DNA from: JBBRMW01 sp965246845
Lineage (GTDB): Bacteria > Chloroflexota > Anaerolineae > Aggregatilineales > UBA2796
NCBI GenBank assembly: GCA_965246845.1
Contig: CBDFFR010000014.1
Coordinates: forward strand, 372,001 to 436,000
DNA: 64,000 bases
Reading direction: 5' to 3'
Notes under the pieces: model-generated
Seen by the model: the letters and a program-made list of their open reading frames with translations, nothing else
Databases searched by the model: none
What the model was told of the DNA's origin: nothing
Position numbers and translations under genes: made by a program
In this document: positions 25,616 to 34,484 of the stretch, one piece after another
How positions within the stretch are numbered: the first letter of the stretch is position 1
Layout: each line of letters opens with the position of its first letter

Positions 25616-28600
25616 TCAAGGCGTTGGTGTATCACTTGGGGTTGGGCTAGCGATGGGTGTCCAGACTGGGACTGTGCGGGTCGGGTACGGCTGAATAATG
25701 ATCGTTGCGGTGGCTGTTGGCGATTTGGTTGCACGCGGCGTCAGCGTGGCGGTCAGCTCAATTCGAGTCGGTGGCGAACCCGGCGTATAGCTTGGAATGA
25801 ATATTGGTTCGGGCGTATCAGGCACCGGAAATGGCGTCCATGTATCGCGCGCATTCGTTGGGGTCGGATAAAGCGTAAATGTCCCTTTCGAGGTATCGAA
25901 CTTCGGGCAGGTTGGGTCTTCGTCCTTGATTCCGTATAAAATGCGTTCCGAACCAGAGAGGTCGTGCCAAAGTCGAGAACATGCGTACAAAATAAACTTA
26001 TGATAATCACTGTCCCAAATTCGGGCAGTTTTGTCATAAGACGCCGTGACGATTTGGTTTCCGTCAGGACTGAACGCTGCTGTACTCACCCAATTTAAGT
26101 GGCCCGCGAGCGCGCCAAGAATCTGACCATCTTCAACACGCCAAATGCGTGCGGAATTGTCAGCGGATGCACTAACAATCAATTGACCATCCGGGCTGAA
26201 TGATGCACTGTAAACAGCGTCGCTGTGACCACGGAAGATACGTACAAGTGAACCGTTTGTCACATTCCAGATACGCACCGTTTTGTCATATGAAGAAGTA
26301 ACAATTGTACGTCCATCCGGGTTGAATTCAGCATCTGTAACCGCATTATTGTGGCCCGAAAACGTGAGTATCAAAGCACCATCAGAAACGTTCCAGAGGC
26401 GCGCTTTGTTCTCATCTGACGAGGAAACGATAGTGCGCCCGTCAGGGCTAAATTGTGCATTATAGACGGAGTTCAGAGGACCGTTCAGCGTGCGCACCAG
26501 AGTTCCTGTGGACGCATTCCAGATGCGAATGCTGCTATCGGCGGACGCGCTCACAATGAATTTGCCATCTCGGCTAAATGAGGCGCAGTTTACCGTGTTC
26601 GTGTGTCCTGACAGAGTTAGCAGCGTTGTGCCAGTCCCAACATCCCAAACCCGCACGGTCTTGTCGGCAGATGATGTAACAATGTGCCTTCCGTCATAAC
26701 TAAACTGAGCACTTGTGACAGCAGCAGTGTGGCCTACTAAAAGCCGAATTTGGGAGTAGGTGTCACGATCCCAAACGCGTGCAGTGTTGTCGTTGGAGGC
26801 TGTCACGATATACCGTCCATCAGGGCTGAACGCAGCACTTTTTAGAGCCTCAGAATGGAGTGATAACAACCGAGGTTGCGCCTTATTTGCAACGCTCCAA
26901 ACAATGGCAGTTTTATCTTGAGAAGCACTGACAATATAGTTTCCGTCTGGGCTAAACGCTATTTTCCGTACTGCGTCGCTATGACTGGGCAAAATTGCCA
27001 GAACCGCGCCTGTCTTTGCATCCCACTCGTAGACAGTATTATCATCAGAAGAAGTCGCGATGATCTGACCATCGGGGCTGTATGCAACGCTACGAACTGC
27101 GTTTGTATGACCCGTTAAGACGCGCAACATAACGCCGCCGGAGACATCCCAAACGCGTGCCGTTTTGTCCCACGAGGAGGTGACAACATATCGCTGGTCG
27201 GGGCTGAACGCGGCGCCACTAATCAAATTTGAGTGACCTTCTAAAATGCGCAATGTTTCGCCATTTTCGGCGTTCCATACGCGCGCGGTTTTATCGGCTG
27301 AAATAGTGACAATGAGGCGACCATCGGGGCTATACCATGCGCCAGTTACGCTTGACGTATGACCGGACATTACACGGAGAACCGTTCCTTTGGAGGTGTC
27401 CCAAATTATGGCTGTTTTATCGTTTGAGGCAGTTACGATAAAACGACCGTCTGGACTAAATGCGGCACTGTTCAAATTATCTGTGTGGGTTCCGATAACC
27501 TTTGGAAGAACACCTGTAGCATTATTCCAAATGTAAATCTCATTTTGAGAGACAGCCAAAATATTTTGCCCATCAGGACTATATTCAATGCTGTTTATCA
27601 AACCTCTATGCCCAAAAAGAACATGTAGTAAGTTTCCGTTGTGTGCATCCCACACATGCACTTTTCGATCTTTGGACGCAGTAATTATAAGTTGACCATT
27701 TGGACTAAATGCCGCATCCGTAACAGACTCCGTATGCCCAATCAATGCTATGATTTCTTTGTTTACATTTAGTGCTTTAACTAACGCAGCATACGTTTGG
27801 TCGCTATATGCGAGTTTTAGTCCACGAATAGCGAGAAGCGCGGCTGGTATTTTGCCAGAATTCGTATTTTGGATTATAGCTTCAGCTTTTGCCGCAAACG
27901 AAAGTGACTGACTGTATGCCTCTGAAGTTGCAATCGCTACCAAAACAGGCGTCAAAGTTGCATTTGCGTTAGCAACTTCCGTTTGGGCGTTTTTCACACC
28001 AATTAATGCGAAAATCGCCAAGCCGATAAACCCGATTACTGCAACTACCAACGCGCGGATCGTCTCGCGGCGTTGCCGTTTGGCGCGATTAGTTGCAGTA
28101 TCAGCGGCGGATTTCGCGGCGGCCAGTTCTTTCAATCGCCGCACATCTTCGCCCTTGAGATACGTCTCACGTGCAGCACTAGCCGCTACAAATGCCGCCA
28201 CGTTCTTGCTGACCATGTTCCGCGCTGCCCACTGCTGTGCGTTGATCAAGCGTGTACTGCGGAACAGCAGGCCGTCATCGTCCGCGCGTGAACCGCTCGG
28301 CGTCCACTCGTCTGCCGCCTGTGTGACCTGCTTGCCAAACAGCACATCGCCGCGATTTTCCGCGATCCAGTCCTTGAGTAGCATCCACTCCCGGATCAAT
28401 GCCTCGTGGCTGACTTCCAGCGCATCCTGATCGGCGGTCAGCAATCGCCCATTCACGAACGCCGCAATGACCTCGTTCAACACGGTGCTTTGCAAGTCGT
28501 CCGCGAGTTCCAGTTCGCGGTCCAGGACTCGGCGGCGGGTGGTATCCTGTTCGGTCGCGCCCAGTTCGATCAATTTGAGGAACAACGCTTTGGCGAGATC

Positions 28601-29986
28601 GCGGTGCGAATCGGTCGGCAAGCCCTTGTAGAGCGCGTCCGCATGTACCTGCAACGCACCGCTCACACCGCCCACTGCCTTGTATGCCGCATACGTCAGG
28701 CGGCGGTCCGGGTTGTCCTTGCAGCGCTCGAAAAGCTGGTCCAGCGCGAATTGCAGTAACGGCAGCGCTCCGGCACGGTCTCGGACCTCAAAGACCAGAT
28801 CGGCGGGCAAGCCTTCCTCGAACGTGAGTTGGACATCAGGCAGCGCGGCAGGTTTGAGGATCGCGTCCTTGAGGTCGATCAGCGAGAGCGGTGGGATCGT
28901 GCGCTGATGTCCTTCGATAAGTTTGGCGAGTGACTCGTAGTTCAGCGGTCGGTCGTAGAAATCCGCACGCATGGTCAGAATCACTATCAACACGCCGTTT
29001 CGCTCCGTCGCGGCGGTCGTGAGCAGATTGATGAACTGCTGGCGTTCAGGTTCGCTCGCCGTCTGGGTGAATAATTCCTCGAACTGGTCGATGAACAGCA
29101 CCACGCGCCCGTTCGCGGTATTGACTATATTCCGCGCCAGCATGTCCAATCCGTCGCCAGCGCGTGCATCCAAATCTTCCCGGATCGCGGTGTTGCTCTT
29201 GCTGGACTGCTTCGATACTGTGCTGGTCAATGCCTTGAGCGGACTTGCACCTGGCGTCATCGGTGGCAGAAACACCCATTCGGGATTCGGCTCGCGCAGT
29301 TTTGGAATTAATCCGGCACGGACCACACTCGACTTGCCCGATCCGCTTGGTCCGATCACCGCGAGAAAGCGTGTATCAGTCATGCCATTCACATCAGACA
29401 CGAGCTCGGCGGTCAGTTCGCTGCGTCCGAAAAAATCGCCCTTATCCGATTCATCGAACGCTTTCAAGCCCTTGTATGGGTTGCGCGGCGTGAATGTAAA
29501 AGGGGAGACCGGATCGAGCTTGCTCACGGGTGGCGAAACGGCGACAGTATTCCCGATAGTCCCACTCTTGCTCTGCTCACGGTCGATTGACTCGACAATC
29601 AGGGCGAGCGCTGCGGCGTAATTCGCCGGACGCGCATCGATCCGCTGCGCACTGATATATTCGATTTTGGCAGAGTCCGGCCAGCGATCCCCCTTGATCC
29701 AGATCGCCAGAACGGGAATGCCCAACATCTCCGCAATCGCCAGTTCGCCGCGCACCGCACGCGACTCCAGAGACTCCGGGCTGACCATATACAACAACAC
29801 CGAACACTGCCGCAGTGCATCGCGGATACCACGCTCCCAATCCGGCATTCCAGGTTTGAGGCCGTCCTTATCAATCCAGAACTGAACGCCGCGCGCGACC
29901 AGATCGTTGGTGAGCGGGTAGACGACCTCGCGATTTGCGCTGGCGTATGAGACAAAGACCGGGCGTGTATCAGGGCTGGGAGACAT
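25616..29986 (-). CDS. TIR - nSTAND1 NTPase - membrane helix - 14 WD40 repeats
   Basis: 1456 residues. The TIR domain (8-130) keeps a glutamate at 81 (VRGELAIAE) where NAD-cleaving TIRs have theirs. The nSTAND1 NTPase begins NPYKGLKAFDESDKGDFFGR (169-188), with Walker A GPSGSGKS at 212-219 and Walker B VVLFIDQFEEL at 295-305. A membrane helix lies at 644-664, then 14 WD40 blades (two seven-bladed propellers), then a Thr/Pro tail. TIR-STAND proteins are known antiphage or cell-death sensors: a trigger is sensed by the repeats, oligomerisation activates TIR. A helix between NTPase and propellers is unusual and would put sensor and effector on opposite sides of the membrane. Confidence 0.88.
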   Translation of the reverse strand: MSPSPDTRPVFVSYASANREVVYPLTNDLVARGVQFWIDKDGLKPGMPDWERGIRDALRQCSVLLYMVSPESLESRAVRGELAIAEMLGIPVLAIWIKGDRWPDSAKIEYISAQRIDARPANYAAALALIVESIDREQSKSGTIGNTVAVSPPVSKLDPVSPFTFTPRNPYKGLKAFDESDKGDFFGRSELTAELVSDVNGMTDTRFLAVIGPSGSGKSSVVRAGLIPKLREPNPEWVFLPPMTPGASPLKALTSTVSKQSSKSNTAIREDLDARAGDGLDMLARNIVNTANGRVVLFIDQFEELFTQTASEPERQQFINLLTTAATERNGVLIVILTMRADFYDRPLNYESLAKLIEGHQRTIPPLSLIDLKDAILKPAALPDVQLTFEEGLPADLVFEVRDRAGALPLLQFALDQLFERCKDNPDRRLTYAAYKAVGGVSGALQVHADALYKGLPTDSHRDLAKALFLKLIELGATEQDTTRRRVLDRELELADDLQSTVLNEVIAAFVNGRLLTADQDALEVSHEALIREWMLLKDWIAENRGDVLFGKQVTQAADEWTPSGSRADDDGLLFRSTRLINAQQWAARNMVSKNVAAFVAASAARETYLKGEDVRRLKELAAAKSAADTATNRAKRQRRETIRALVVAVIGFIGLAIFALIGVKNAQTEVANANATLTPVLVAIATSEAYSQSLSFAAKAEAIIQNTNSGKIPAALLAIRGLKLAYSDQTYAALVKALNVNKEIIALIGHTESVTDAAFSPNGQLIITASKDRKVHVWDAHNGNLLHVLFGHRGLINSIEYSPDGQNILAVSQNEIYIWNNATGVLPKVIGTHTDNLNSAAFSPDGRFIVTASNDKTAIIWDTSKGTVLRVMSGHTSSVTGAWYSPDGRLIVTISADKTARVWNAENGETLRILEGHSNLISGAAFSPDQRYVVTSSWDKTARVWDVSGGVMLRVLTGHTNAVRSVAYSPDGQIIATSSDDNTVYEWDAKTGAVLAILPSHSDAVRKIAFSPDGNYIVSASQDKTAIVWSVANKAQPRLLSLHSEALKSAAFSPDGRYIVTASNDNTARVWDRDTYSQIRLLVGHTAAVTSAQFSYDGRHIVTSSADKTVRVWDVGTGTTLLTLSGHTNTVNCASFSRDGKFIVSASADSSIRIWNASTGTLVRTLNGPLNSVYNAQFSPDGRTIVSSSDENKARLWNVSDGALILTFSGHNNAVTDAEFNPDGRTIVTSSYDKTVRIWNVTNGSLVRIFRGHSDAVYSASFSPDGQLIVSASADNSARIWRVEDGQILGALAGHLNWVSTAAFSPDGNQIVTASYDKTARIWDSDYHKFILYACSRLWHDLSGSERILYGIKDEDPTCPKFDTSKGTFTLYPTPTNARDTWTPFPVPDTPEPIFIPSYTPGSPPTRIELTATLTPRATKSPTATATIIIQPYPTRTVPVWTPIASPTPSDTPTP

Positions 29987-30026
29987 GCTGATTGCTGTTA
30001 CACCAATAACTCATCGAATGTGTGTT

Positions 30027-30096
30027 TTGTAAGCCGGATGACTATATCTAGGCGACTTGTAAGCCGCAAGGCGAATATTTCAATCGATATTCGCCT
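30027..30096. promoter_or_regulatory. direct repeats and palindrome in front of the TIR-STAND gene
   Basis: TTGTAAGCCG occurs at 30027-30036 and 30057-30066, exactly 30 bp (about three helical turns) apart. Right beside them AGGCGAATAT (30069-30078) and ATATTCGCCT (30087-30096) form a perfect 10-bp inverted repeat. All lie in the 176-bp gap between the divergent TIR-STAND gene and the CoiA-like pseudogene. They look like binding sites of a dimeric regulator; no regulator gene is adjacent. Confidence 0.45.
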
Positions 30097-30393
30097 CGAA
30101 AAGGTGCTAACGAAAAGGTGGCATACAATCCGCCAGACAAGAAGCAATGTCTGAGGTGAACCATGTTTTTCCCTGCAATACGGTGTTAACCCGAACGGTA
30201 CGCCTGTGGAAATCACGCATGTTGGCCGCGGGCGAATTCAACTCCACTGTCCATACTGTGGCGGGTTACTCCTTGCAGGAAAGGGAGAGCGTATGGCGCA
30301 CCACTTCGCACATATCAGCGACACCTGCGCACCAACGAGGCGGGATATGGCTGCTGTGTCGTTACCTGCTTACGACAACTTCAACAATGTAGA

Positions 30394-31442
30394 TAGACGT
30401 TACACAGTTGAGGGAAGAGCGATACAAGGATTGAGCAAATAGAGACGAATGGCTTGGCGAATGATGGACAGTTTAGCCTCTTGAATGGGGATAGACTGAT
30501 GTATACGGTGGTATTCCAGGCGCAGGAAAGCACGGATAGCCAGACCGATGTGGTTGCGTTGAGAGACTTCAAGGCGGAACTGACCGCGCTCGACAGCGGC
30601 AAACTGCTTCAGGTTGCGATGGTAGGTCTCAATTGTCCAGGCATTTTGAGCCGCTGCACGGCGTTGCAAGTCAGTCATGCGCAGGTTGGAAGTGGCCCAG
30701 TGTTCCGCGTTGCCGTGTGTGTCAACGGTCCGAAACACCTTAATGAAGCCGTACCCGGTCAGATGCAGCACACAACCATCGGGCGGGATGTCTGCGATGT
30801 CGGAGATAGAAAGCTGCTGACCCGGTGTTTGGCTGACTTTGCGGTTGCTCTTAAGCCGCGTGAGCCACTCCCAAGCATACTCCCGAATGCGCTTGAGATT
30901 GTCCAGACTGCTGTACCAGCCGTCGAAGGCGACCAGCGACGGAGTAAAGCCGCGCGCGTAGGCTACCTCCAACATCTCGCGCAAGTGGTCGTTCTTGTCC
31001 AGTCCATCGTTGGCTTTGTTATAGATGCGGTAGTCGCACGGCAAGCTGCTCTGCCCATTGTCGGTCCAGACCAGCGAAATGAGGTTTATCCCGCGCACGA
31101 CCCGGTGATGTTTACCGGACCAGTGATTACTCACCAGCGCCATTTTACTGGCATACGGCTTGTCCAACGTACTGTCATCTATGACCAGCATCCCGCGCTC
31201 ACGGGTAATGCACCCCTCCACCTCTGCCCACAGTCCGTTGCTGTCTGGCGGCAGGCGCTGCAGCAGTCGCGTATAGGCGTCATGTGCCACCACGCCCTCT
31301 CCCTCCGGGTGCGTCGCCGCTGCTTCCACGCTGCTAAACACGTTTTGCGCCGCTACCAGAAAATGTATGTAGTCTTGTTCGTCACATTTGGCTCTGTTCA
31401 TGCTGCCAATTTTACCATTTCACCCCAACTGCGTAACGTCTA
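30394..31442 (-). mobile_element. insertion sequence, copy 1, with 5-bp target duplication
   Basis: Ends TAGACGTTACACAGTTGAGG and, inverted, TAGACGTTACGCAGTTGGGG. The flanks are GTAGA at 30389-30393 and GTAGA at 31443-31447, a clean 5-bp target duplication showing simple transposition into the CoiA-like gene. A near-identical copy lies at 60637-61682 with its own different target duplication, so the IS has moved at least twice in this region. Confidence 0.9.
30400..31401 (-). CDS. DDE transposase of IS copy 1
   Basis: 333-residue IS4/IS701-type DDE transposase. The first acidic motif is MLVIDDSTLDK, the second VAFDGWYSSLDNLKRI, and the E motif is WTIETYHRNLKQF with the Y-R-K pattern. It differs from the copy at 60678 in a handful of residues (for example TPGQQLSISDIADIPPDG versus TAGQTQSVSDIDIPPSG). 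Full length and probably functional. I could not assign it to a named IS. Confidence 0.88.
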   Translation of the reverse strand: MNRAKCDEQDYIHFLVAAQNVFSSVEAAATHPEGEGVVAHDAYTRLLQRLPPDSNGLWAEVEGCITRERGMLVIDDSTLDKPYASKMALVSNHWSGKHHRVVRGINLISLVWTDNGQSSLPCDYRIYNKANDGLDKNDHLREMLEVAYARGFTPSLVAFDGWYSSLDNLKRIREYAWEWLTRLKSNRKVSQTPGQQLSISDIADIPPDGCVLHLTGYGFIKVFRTVDTHGNAEHWATSNLRMTDLQRRAAAQNAWTIETYHRNLKQFAAVERGQFRLEVSQRNHIGLAIRAFLRLEYHRIHQSIPIQEAKLSIIRQAIRLYLLNPCIALPSTV

Positions 31443-31623
31443 GTAGAATTTTTTTCAAGCATCACTATCCCGTTTATCAGGAAGGAATTGGCTCGCTGAC
31501 GGAATACTATCGTTTCGAGGATGTGAAACCCGTCTTACGTGATTTGCGCCGGATGAAGCCGAAAGCGCTGTCTGTACTTGAACAAGGTATTGTAGATGGC
31601 AGCCGTCCCGACATTGAACTACA

Positions 31624-31880
31624 GTGGGAGAGTCAACAATCGAGCAGCGGCGTATTGCTGGGATCAAACCGGGCATTGAGCGTGCGCGAAAGAATGGCAA
31701 GCACATTGAGCGGCGTACCGGCAAAGAGTCGCCGGAACAAATTCTTCAGAGATCTTATTCTGCAAGTGTGCATTCGGCGCTGGCTGTTGGGTTGTCGTTG
31801 CGAGATGCCGCGCGCTGCCGGGGTGTCACTTGGCACTGTGCAGAAGGTTAAGGCCGCACTTGGTAATTCATCCGACTCAG
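31624..31880 (+). pseudogene. serine resolvase C-terminal remnant
   Basis: The frame at 31624 reads RRIAGIKPGIERARKNGKHI, RRTGKESPEQILQ and ALAVGLSLRDAA, then must switch frame to continue as RAAGVSLGTVQKVKAALG. This is the linker and helix-turn-helix end of a small resolvase/invertase, with at least two frame changes and no catalytic domain. Remnant of an older mobile element downstream of the CoiA-like pseudogene. Confidence 0.6.
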
Positions 31881-32338
31881 CATCCGAACGAACGCTGATA
31901 ACTCGTACTGATCTTCCAAACGGTGACTTGGATACTATCTGGTGTTTTGCTGCCGAGAAATACGTTGAGCTATGGGGACAGCGCTGGTCATGGTATGAAG
32001 CACCCAACCCAATACGCCTCAATGACAACTCTCCGTACTACATTCACTTTTTCGGCCTTCTACATTACATCGGCGAAAAACGCGGGGAGGTTATCAACAA
32101 CATCCTGTACATACTGAACACAGGCAAGGACGATCCTGTCAAGCGCCTGCGACTAGCGAATGCCGAAAGCGCATGTTGCGTCAGCTCAAGGACCGCTACG
32201 GGCAGCACGTGCGAATTGCGACGCTGAGTAGCGATGAAAAGAAGGTTTACGAACGCTTGTTGGTCAAACGCCTGGTACAAGACGATCTTGGTTGGGGATA
32301 CACGTTGTCAGTGCCGGGACAGCAGTTACAAGTGTAGT
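31881..32338 (+). pseudogene. unidentified gene remnant
   Basis: One frame carries DTIWCFAAEKYVELWGQRWSW, PYYIHFFGLLHYIGEKRGEV and NNILYILNTGKDDPVKRL. A shift near 32165 continues as RYGQHVRIATLSSDEKKVYE and RLLVKRLVQDDLGWGY to a stop at 32338. The coding character is clear but split. I do not recognise the family; it may be a phage or mobile-element protein. Confidence 0.4.
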
Positions 32339-32454
32339 CTGCCATATTTTCGACGGCACAAATTGAAGGTTGAAAATGACCAAAATTCGCTACTGAAATG
32401 TATCATCAAAAATCTGGCACATGAAATCTCGTCCGAACATAAACAGCCTGCTTT

Positions 32455-32850
32455 TTATGTCCACGTAACGGGTAAAGCACGCCCGTGATACGCCACTGTA
32501 ACCATTAACAGTTGGTGCTGAAAGCTGACTTTTGTGCCGTCAATGATGAGTTGCACTTGTCCACTCGTACTCGCTGCTAACAACAGCCTGCGTGCCACCT
32601 GCACGTACCACTCACGCACCCGCACAGCACCATTTTCTAGAAACCGTTCTAGCCGTCGCACAATGCTGACCCGCTTGATGCGTAGCGGTATCTGACTTGC
32701 CATTCGTCCGCCTTGTACACTTCTCGACAGGAAAATGCCCATCATCAGGAATACCATGTTTGTGACCCGGCTATCCACCTCAGCCGGGCGCAGCTTCGCT
32801 AAACGCTCATGCAAACTGCGATACAATTGACTTGGGGGAACGTGTCGCAT
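32455..32850 (-). pseudogene. truncated DDE transposase (N-terminal fragment)
   Basis: 131 residues: MRHVPPSQLYRSLHERLAKL, helical DNA-binding part, then LIIDGTKVSFQHQLLMVTVAYHGRALPVTWT. The first DDE aspartate (IIDGT) is present, but the protein stops at the fusion with the upstream remnant, where family members go on as WTWVK-type sequence with the remaining catalytic residues. It is a transposase fragment left by a deletion. Confidence 0.65.
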
Positions 32851-32959
32851 CTCAGCTCCGCGTTGGTTTTGTCTGGTAACTCAACCTTACACGGACGCCT
32901 TTGCCTTCACAATCCCCTTTTTTTCTACTGTTGGGTAGTTAGTACTGAAACCTCACCTG

Positions 32960-33157
32960 TGTTGCACTTACTTTAGCACGGGTGTTCGCTTCAATATAGA
33001 TCGACCCGAAGAGGGTGCTGAAATGTTCTACGGCCTGCCCCAATGCGGTCGCGCCGTGATATTCAATGTAGATCGACCCGCAGAGGATCCCAATACGGAC
33101 GCTATTGCACACCTGCAGGCGCTTCGACTTTCTTCACCGCCTGCATTTATGGCGTAA
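32960..33157 (+). pseudogene. 3' fragment of an unidentified gene with an internal repeat
   Basis: A plus-strand frame ending at the TAA at 33155-33157 reads TYFSTGVRFNIDRPEEGAEM, FYGLPQCGRAVIFNVDRPAE and ends SSPPAFMA. The block FNxDRPxE occurs twice, encoded by two 25-bp near-repeats (32990 and 33062) that differ at a few bases, 72 bp (24 codons) apart. No start is visible upstream. It converges on the end of the 14-gene array. Coding nature is inferred from the codon-phased repeat only. Confidence 0.35.
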
Positions 33158-33182
33158 AGTTTATGGGTTCATCCTGGCGCAC

Positions 33183-34484
33183 TTATGTGACAGCGTTTAA
33201 TATCCCCAGCGCTTTCGGCAATGGTGGCGGATTCTCGCCTATCATGGCAATCCGCACGACATCGCTGCACGCTTTCCCGTTGCATAGTTCGGACAGGCAA
33301 TAATTCCACTCCCGGTTGACCTGCTCACTGGCGGCACTGTTCGCTGACCAGAAGAGCATGAAAATGTCGGTCAGCGAGATCGCTTCGGCCAATGTAGTTT
33401 CCCACAGCGCGCCGGATGGAATGCTCTCGGTATCCAGAAATACCTCGTTGCCTATAAAGCGCATTGCATTATAGAACTGCTTCGCGACATCGGCATCCTT
33501 CCGCGAATAGGAAATGAACACCTTTTGTGCCATCTTTTTCGACGGCGAATAGATAGACTGGTCCAGCGGTGCATTCTCCTTGACAATGAGGCTCGCCTCA
33601 AGCGTTGCAATCGGGACCATGCCATTAAGATATACGGTGAATAGTAGCAACAAGGGTCCGGGCTGCTGACGGTTGACTATGAACCTGAATTTAGCCTCGA
33701 CTTTATGACCATCCCAAATCATCTTCACCAGCGGCGGCTCGAAATGGACATTCGGTGTAGACATTGGCTTGATTGTGAGTTCTGCGCCATGAAGCAGCGA
33801 GACAGGCGTACCTGTCGTGTTGCCTTCGCTGAGCGGCACGCGCCGATTCACGTTTTCTACATCCTCCGCGCCACGCATTTCTGGGAGTGCGTCCAGAGTG
33901 TGCGCAAAAATCGACAAATCGCGCAGCAAGTCGGGGGAGACCTCTGACGGCAGATAGGGCGTGAAATAGACATCCGAGCGTTGCTCTCGCTGGTTCCAGA
34001 TTGGGAGCAGGCGTTGCAACGCCGAGGGGACGTTTTTCAACAACGCTGCAAAAGACCCGCTGGCTGTGCCGCTTGCTCCGCCCGCACTCGGATTGTGCAG
34101 TACCGCCTTGACCGCTAATCCATCCCTAATGACGTACACGCCATTAGGTGTATCGAGCAGTTCATCATGGATCGCGTTGTTGTCTTCCGGTGTGTCCATT
34201 GAATAAACTTCGTCGGCGGGTTCAAATGGTGGTTGGTCGGCATAATCTGCCAGCGTGCGCGTGGCATCGCTGCCCGCCGTTATGCTCTGGATGAACCGAC
34301 TCAAGCGGGCGACCGCTACGCTCGTCCCCGACAAAACGATGACGATAAATGGGTCCTGGTGGGTCTTATCAAGGGTGAGTGCGAGTGCTTCCAGCTCCAG
34401 CAGGATGTTCTCTAAAAGCAACTCGCCCTCGAACGCGACGAATTCGGTTCCGTCTTCCTCGATCAGCCATTTTGCAATAGTCAT
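33183..34484 (-). CDS. TIR-domain protein with N-terminal beta-sandwich region
   Basis: 433 residues. The TIR domain occupies about 319-433 (KVFISYSRKDADVAKQFYNAM, FLDTESIPSG, FMLFWSANSAASEQVNREWNY), with a candidate catalytic glutamate at 392. Residues 235-305 (FEPPLVKMIWDGHKVEAKFRF ... VYLNGMVPIA) resemble the small sandwich domain that often precedes effector domains in multi-domain bacterial signalling proteins. The N-terminal 130 residues are unplaced. No signal peptide, so cytoplasmic. Its ATG overlaps the stop of the CHAT gene (ATGA), so the two are made together. Last gene of the array. Confidence 0.8.
   Translation of the reverse strand: MTIAKWLIEEDGTEFVAFEGELLLENILLELEALALTLDKTHQDPFIVIVLSGTSVAVARLSRFIQSITAGSDATRTLADYADQPPFEPADEVYSMDTPEDNNAIHDELLDTPNGVYVIRDGLAVKAVLHNPSAGGASGTASGSFAALLKNVPSALQRLLPIWNQREQRSDVYFTPYLPSEVSPDLLRDLSIFAHTLDALPEMRGAEDVENVNRRVPLSEGNTTGTPVSLLHGAELTIKPMSTPNVHFEPPLVKMIWDGHKVEAKFRFIVNRQQPGPLLLLFTVYLNGMVPIATLEASLIVKENAPLDQSIYSPSKKMAQKVFISYSRKDADVAKQFYNAMRFIGNEVFLDTESIPSGALWETTLAEAISLTDIFMLFWSANSAASEQVNREWNYCLSELCNGKACSDVVRIAMIGENPPPLPKALGILNAVT

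Larger units (their letters stand above)
30163..31622 (+). pseudogene. CoiA-like gene broken by two frameshifts and an IS
   Basis: GAGGTG at 30153 and ATG at 30163 start a frame that is lost after the T5 run at 30166-30170. With one T fewer the frame continues as SLQYGVNPNGTPVEITHVGRG and then CPYCGGLLLAGKGERMAHHF-AH, the zinc-finger-like N-terminus of CoiA-type proteins. The IS at 30394-31442 interrupts it after YDNFNNV. Beyond the IS it resumes, with another frame slip at a T7 run (31449-31455), as FFKHHYPVYQEGIGSLTEYYRFEDVKPVLRD. Clearly dead. Confidence 0.6.

Noticed and set aside
26090..27740. Repeated segments looking like a tandem DNA repeat array or CRISPR
   Set aside because: They are the codons of WD40 blades in the TIR-STAND gene; spacing and sequence follow the protein repeat and there are no palindromic direct repeats with spacers.
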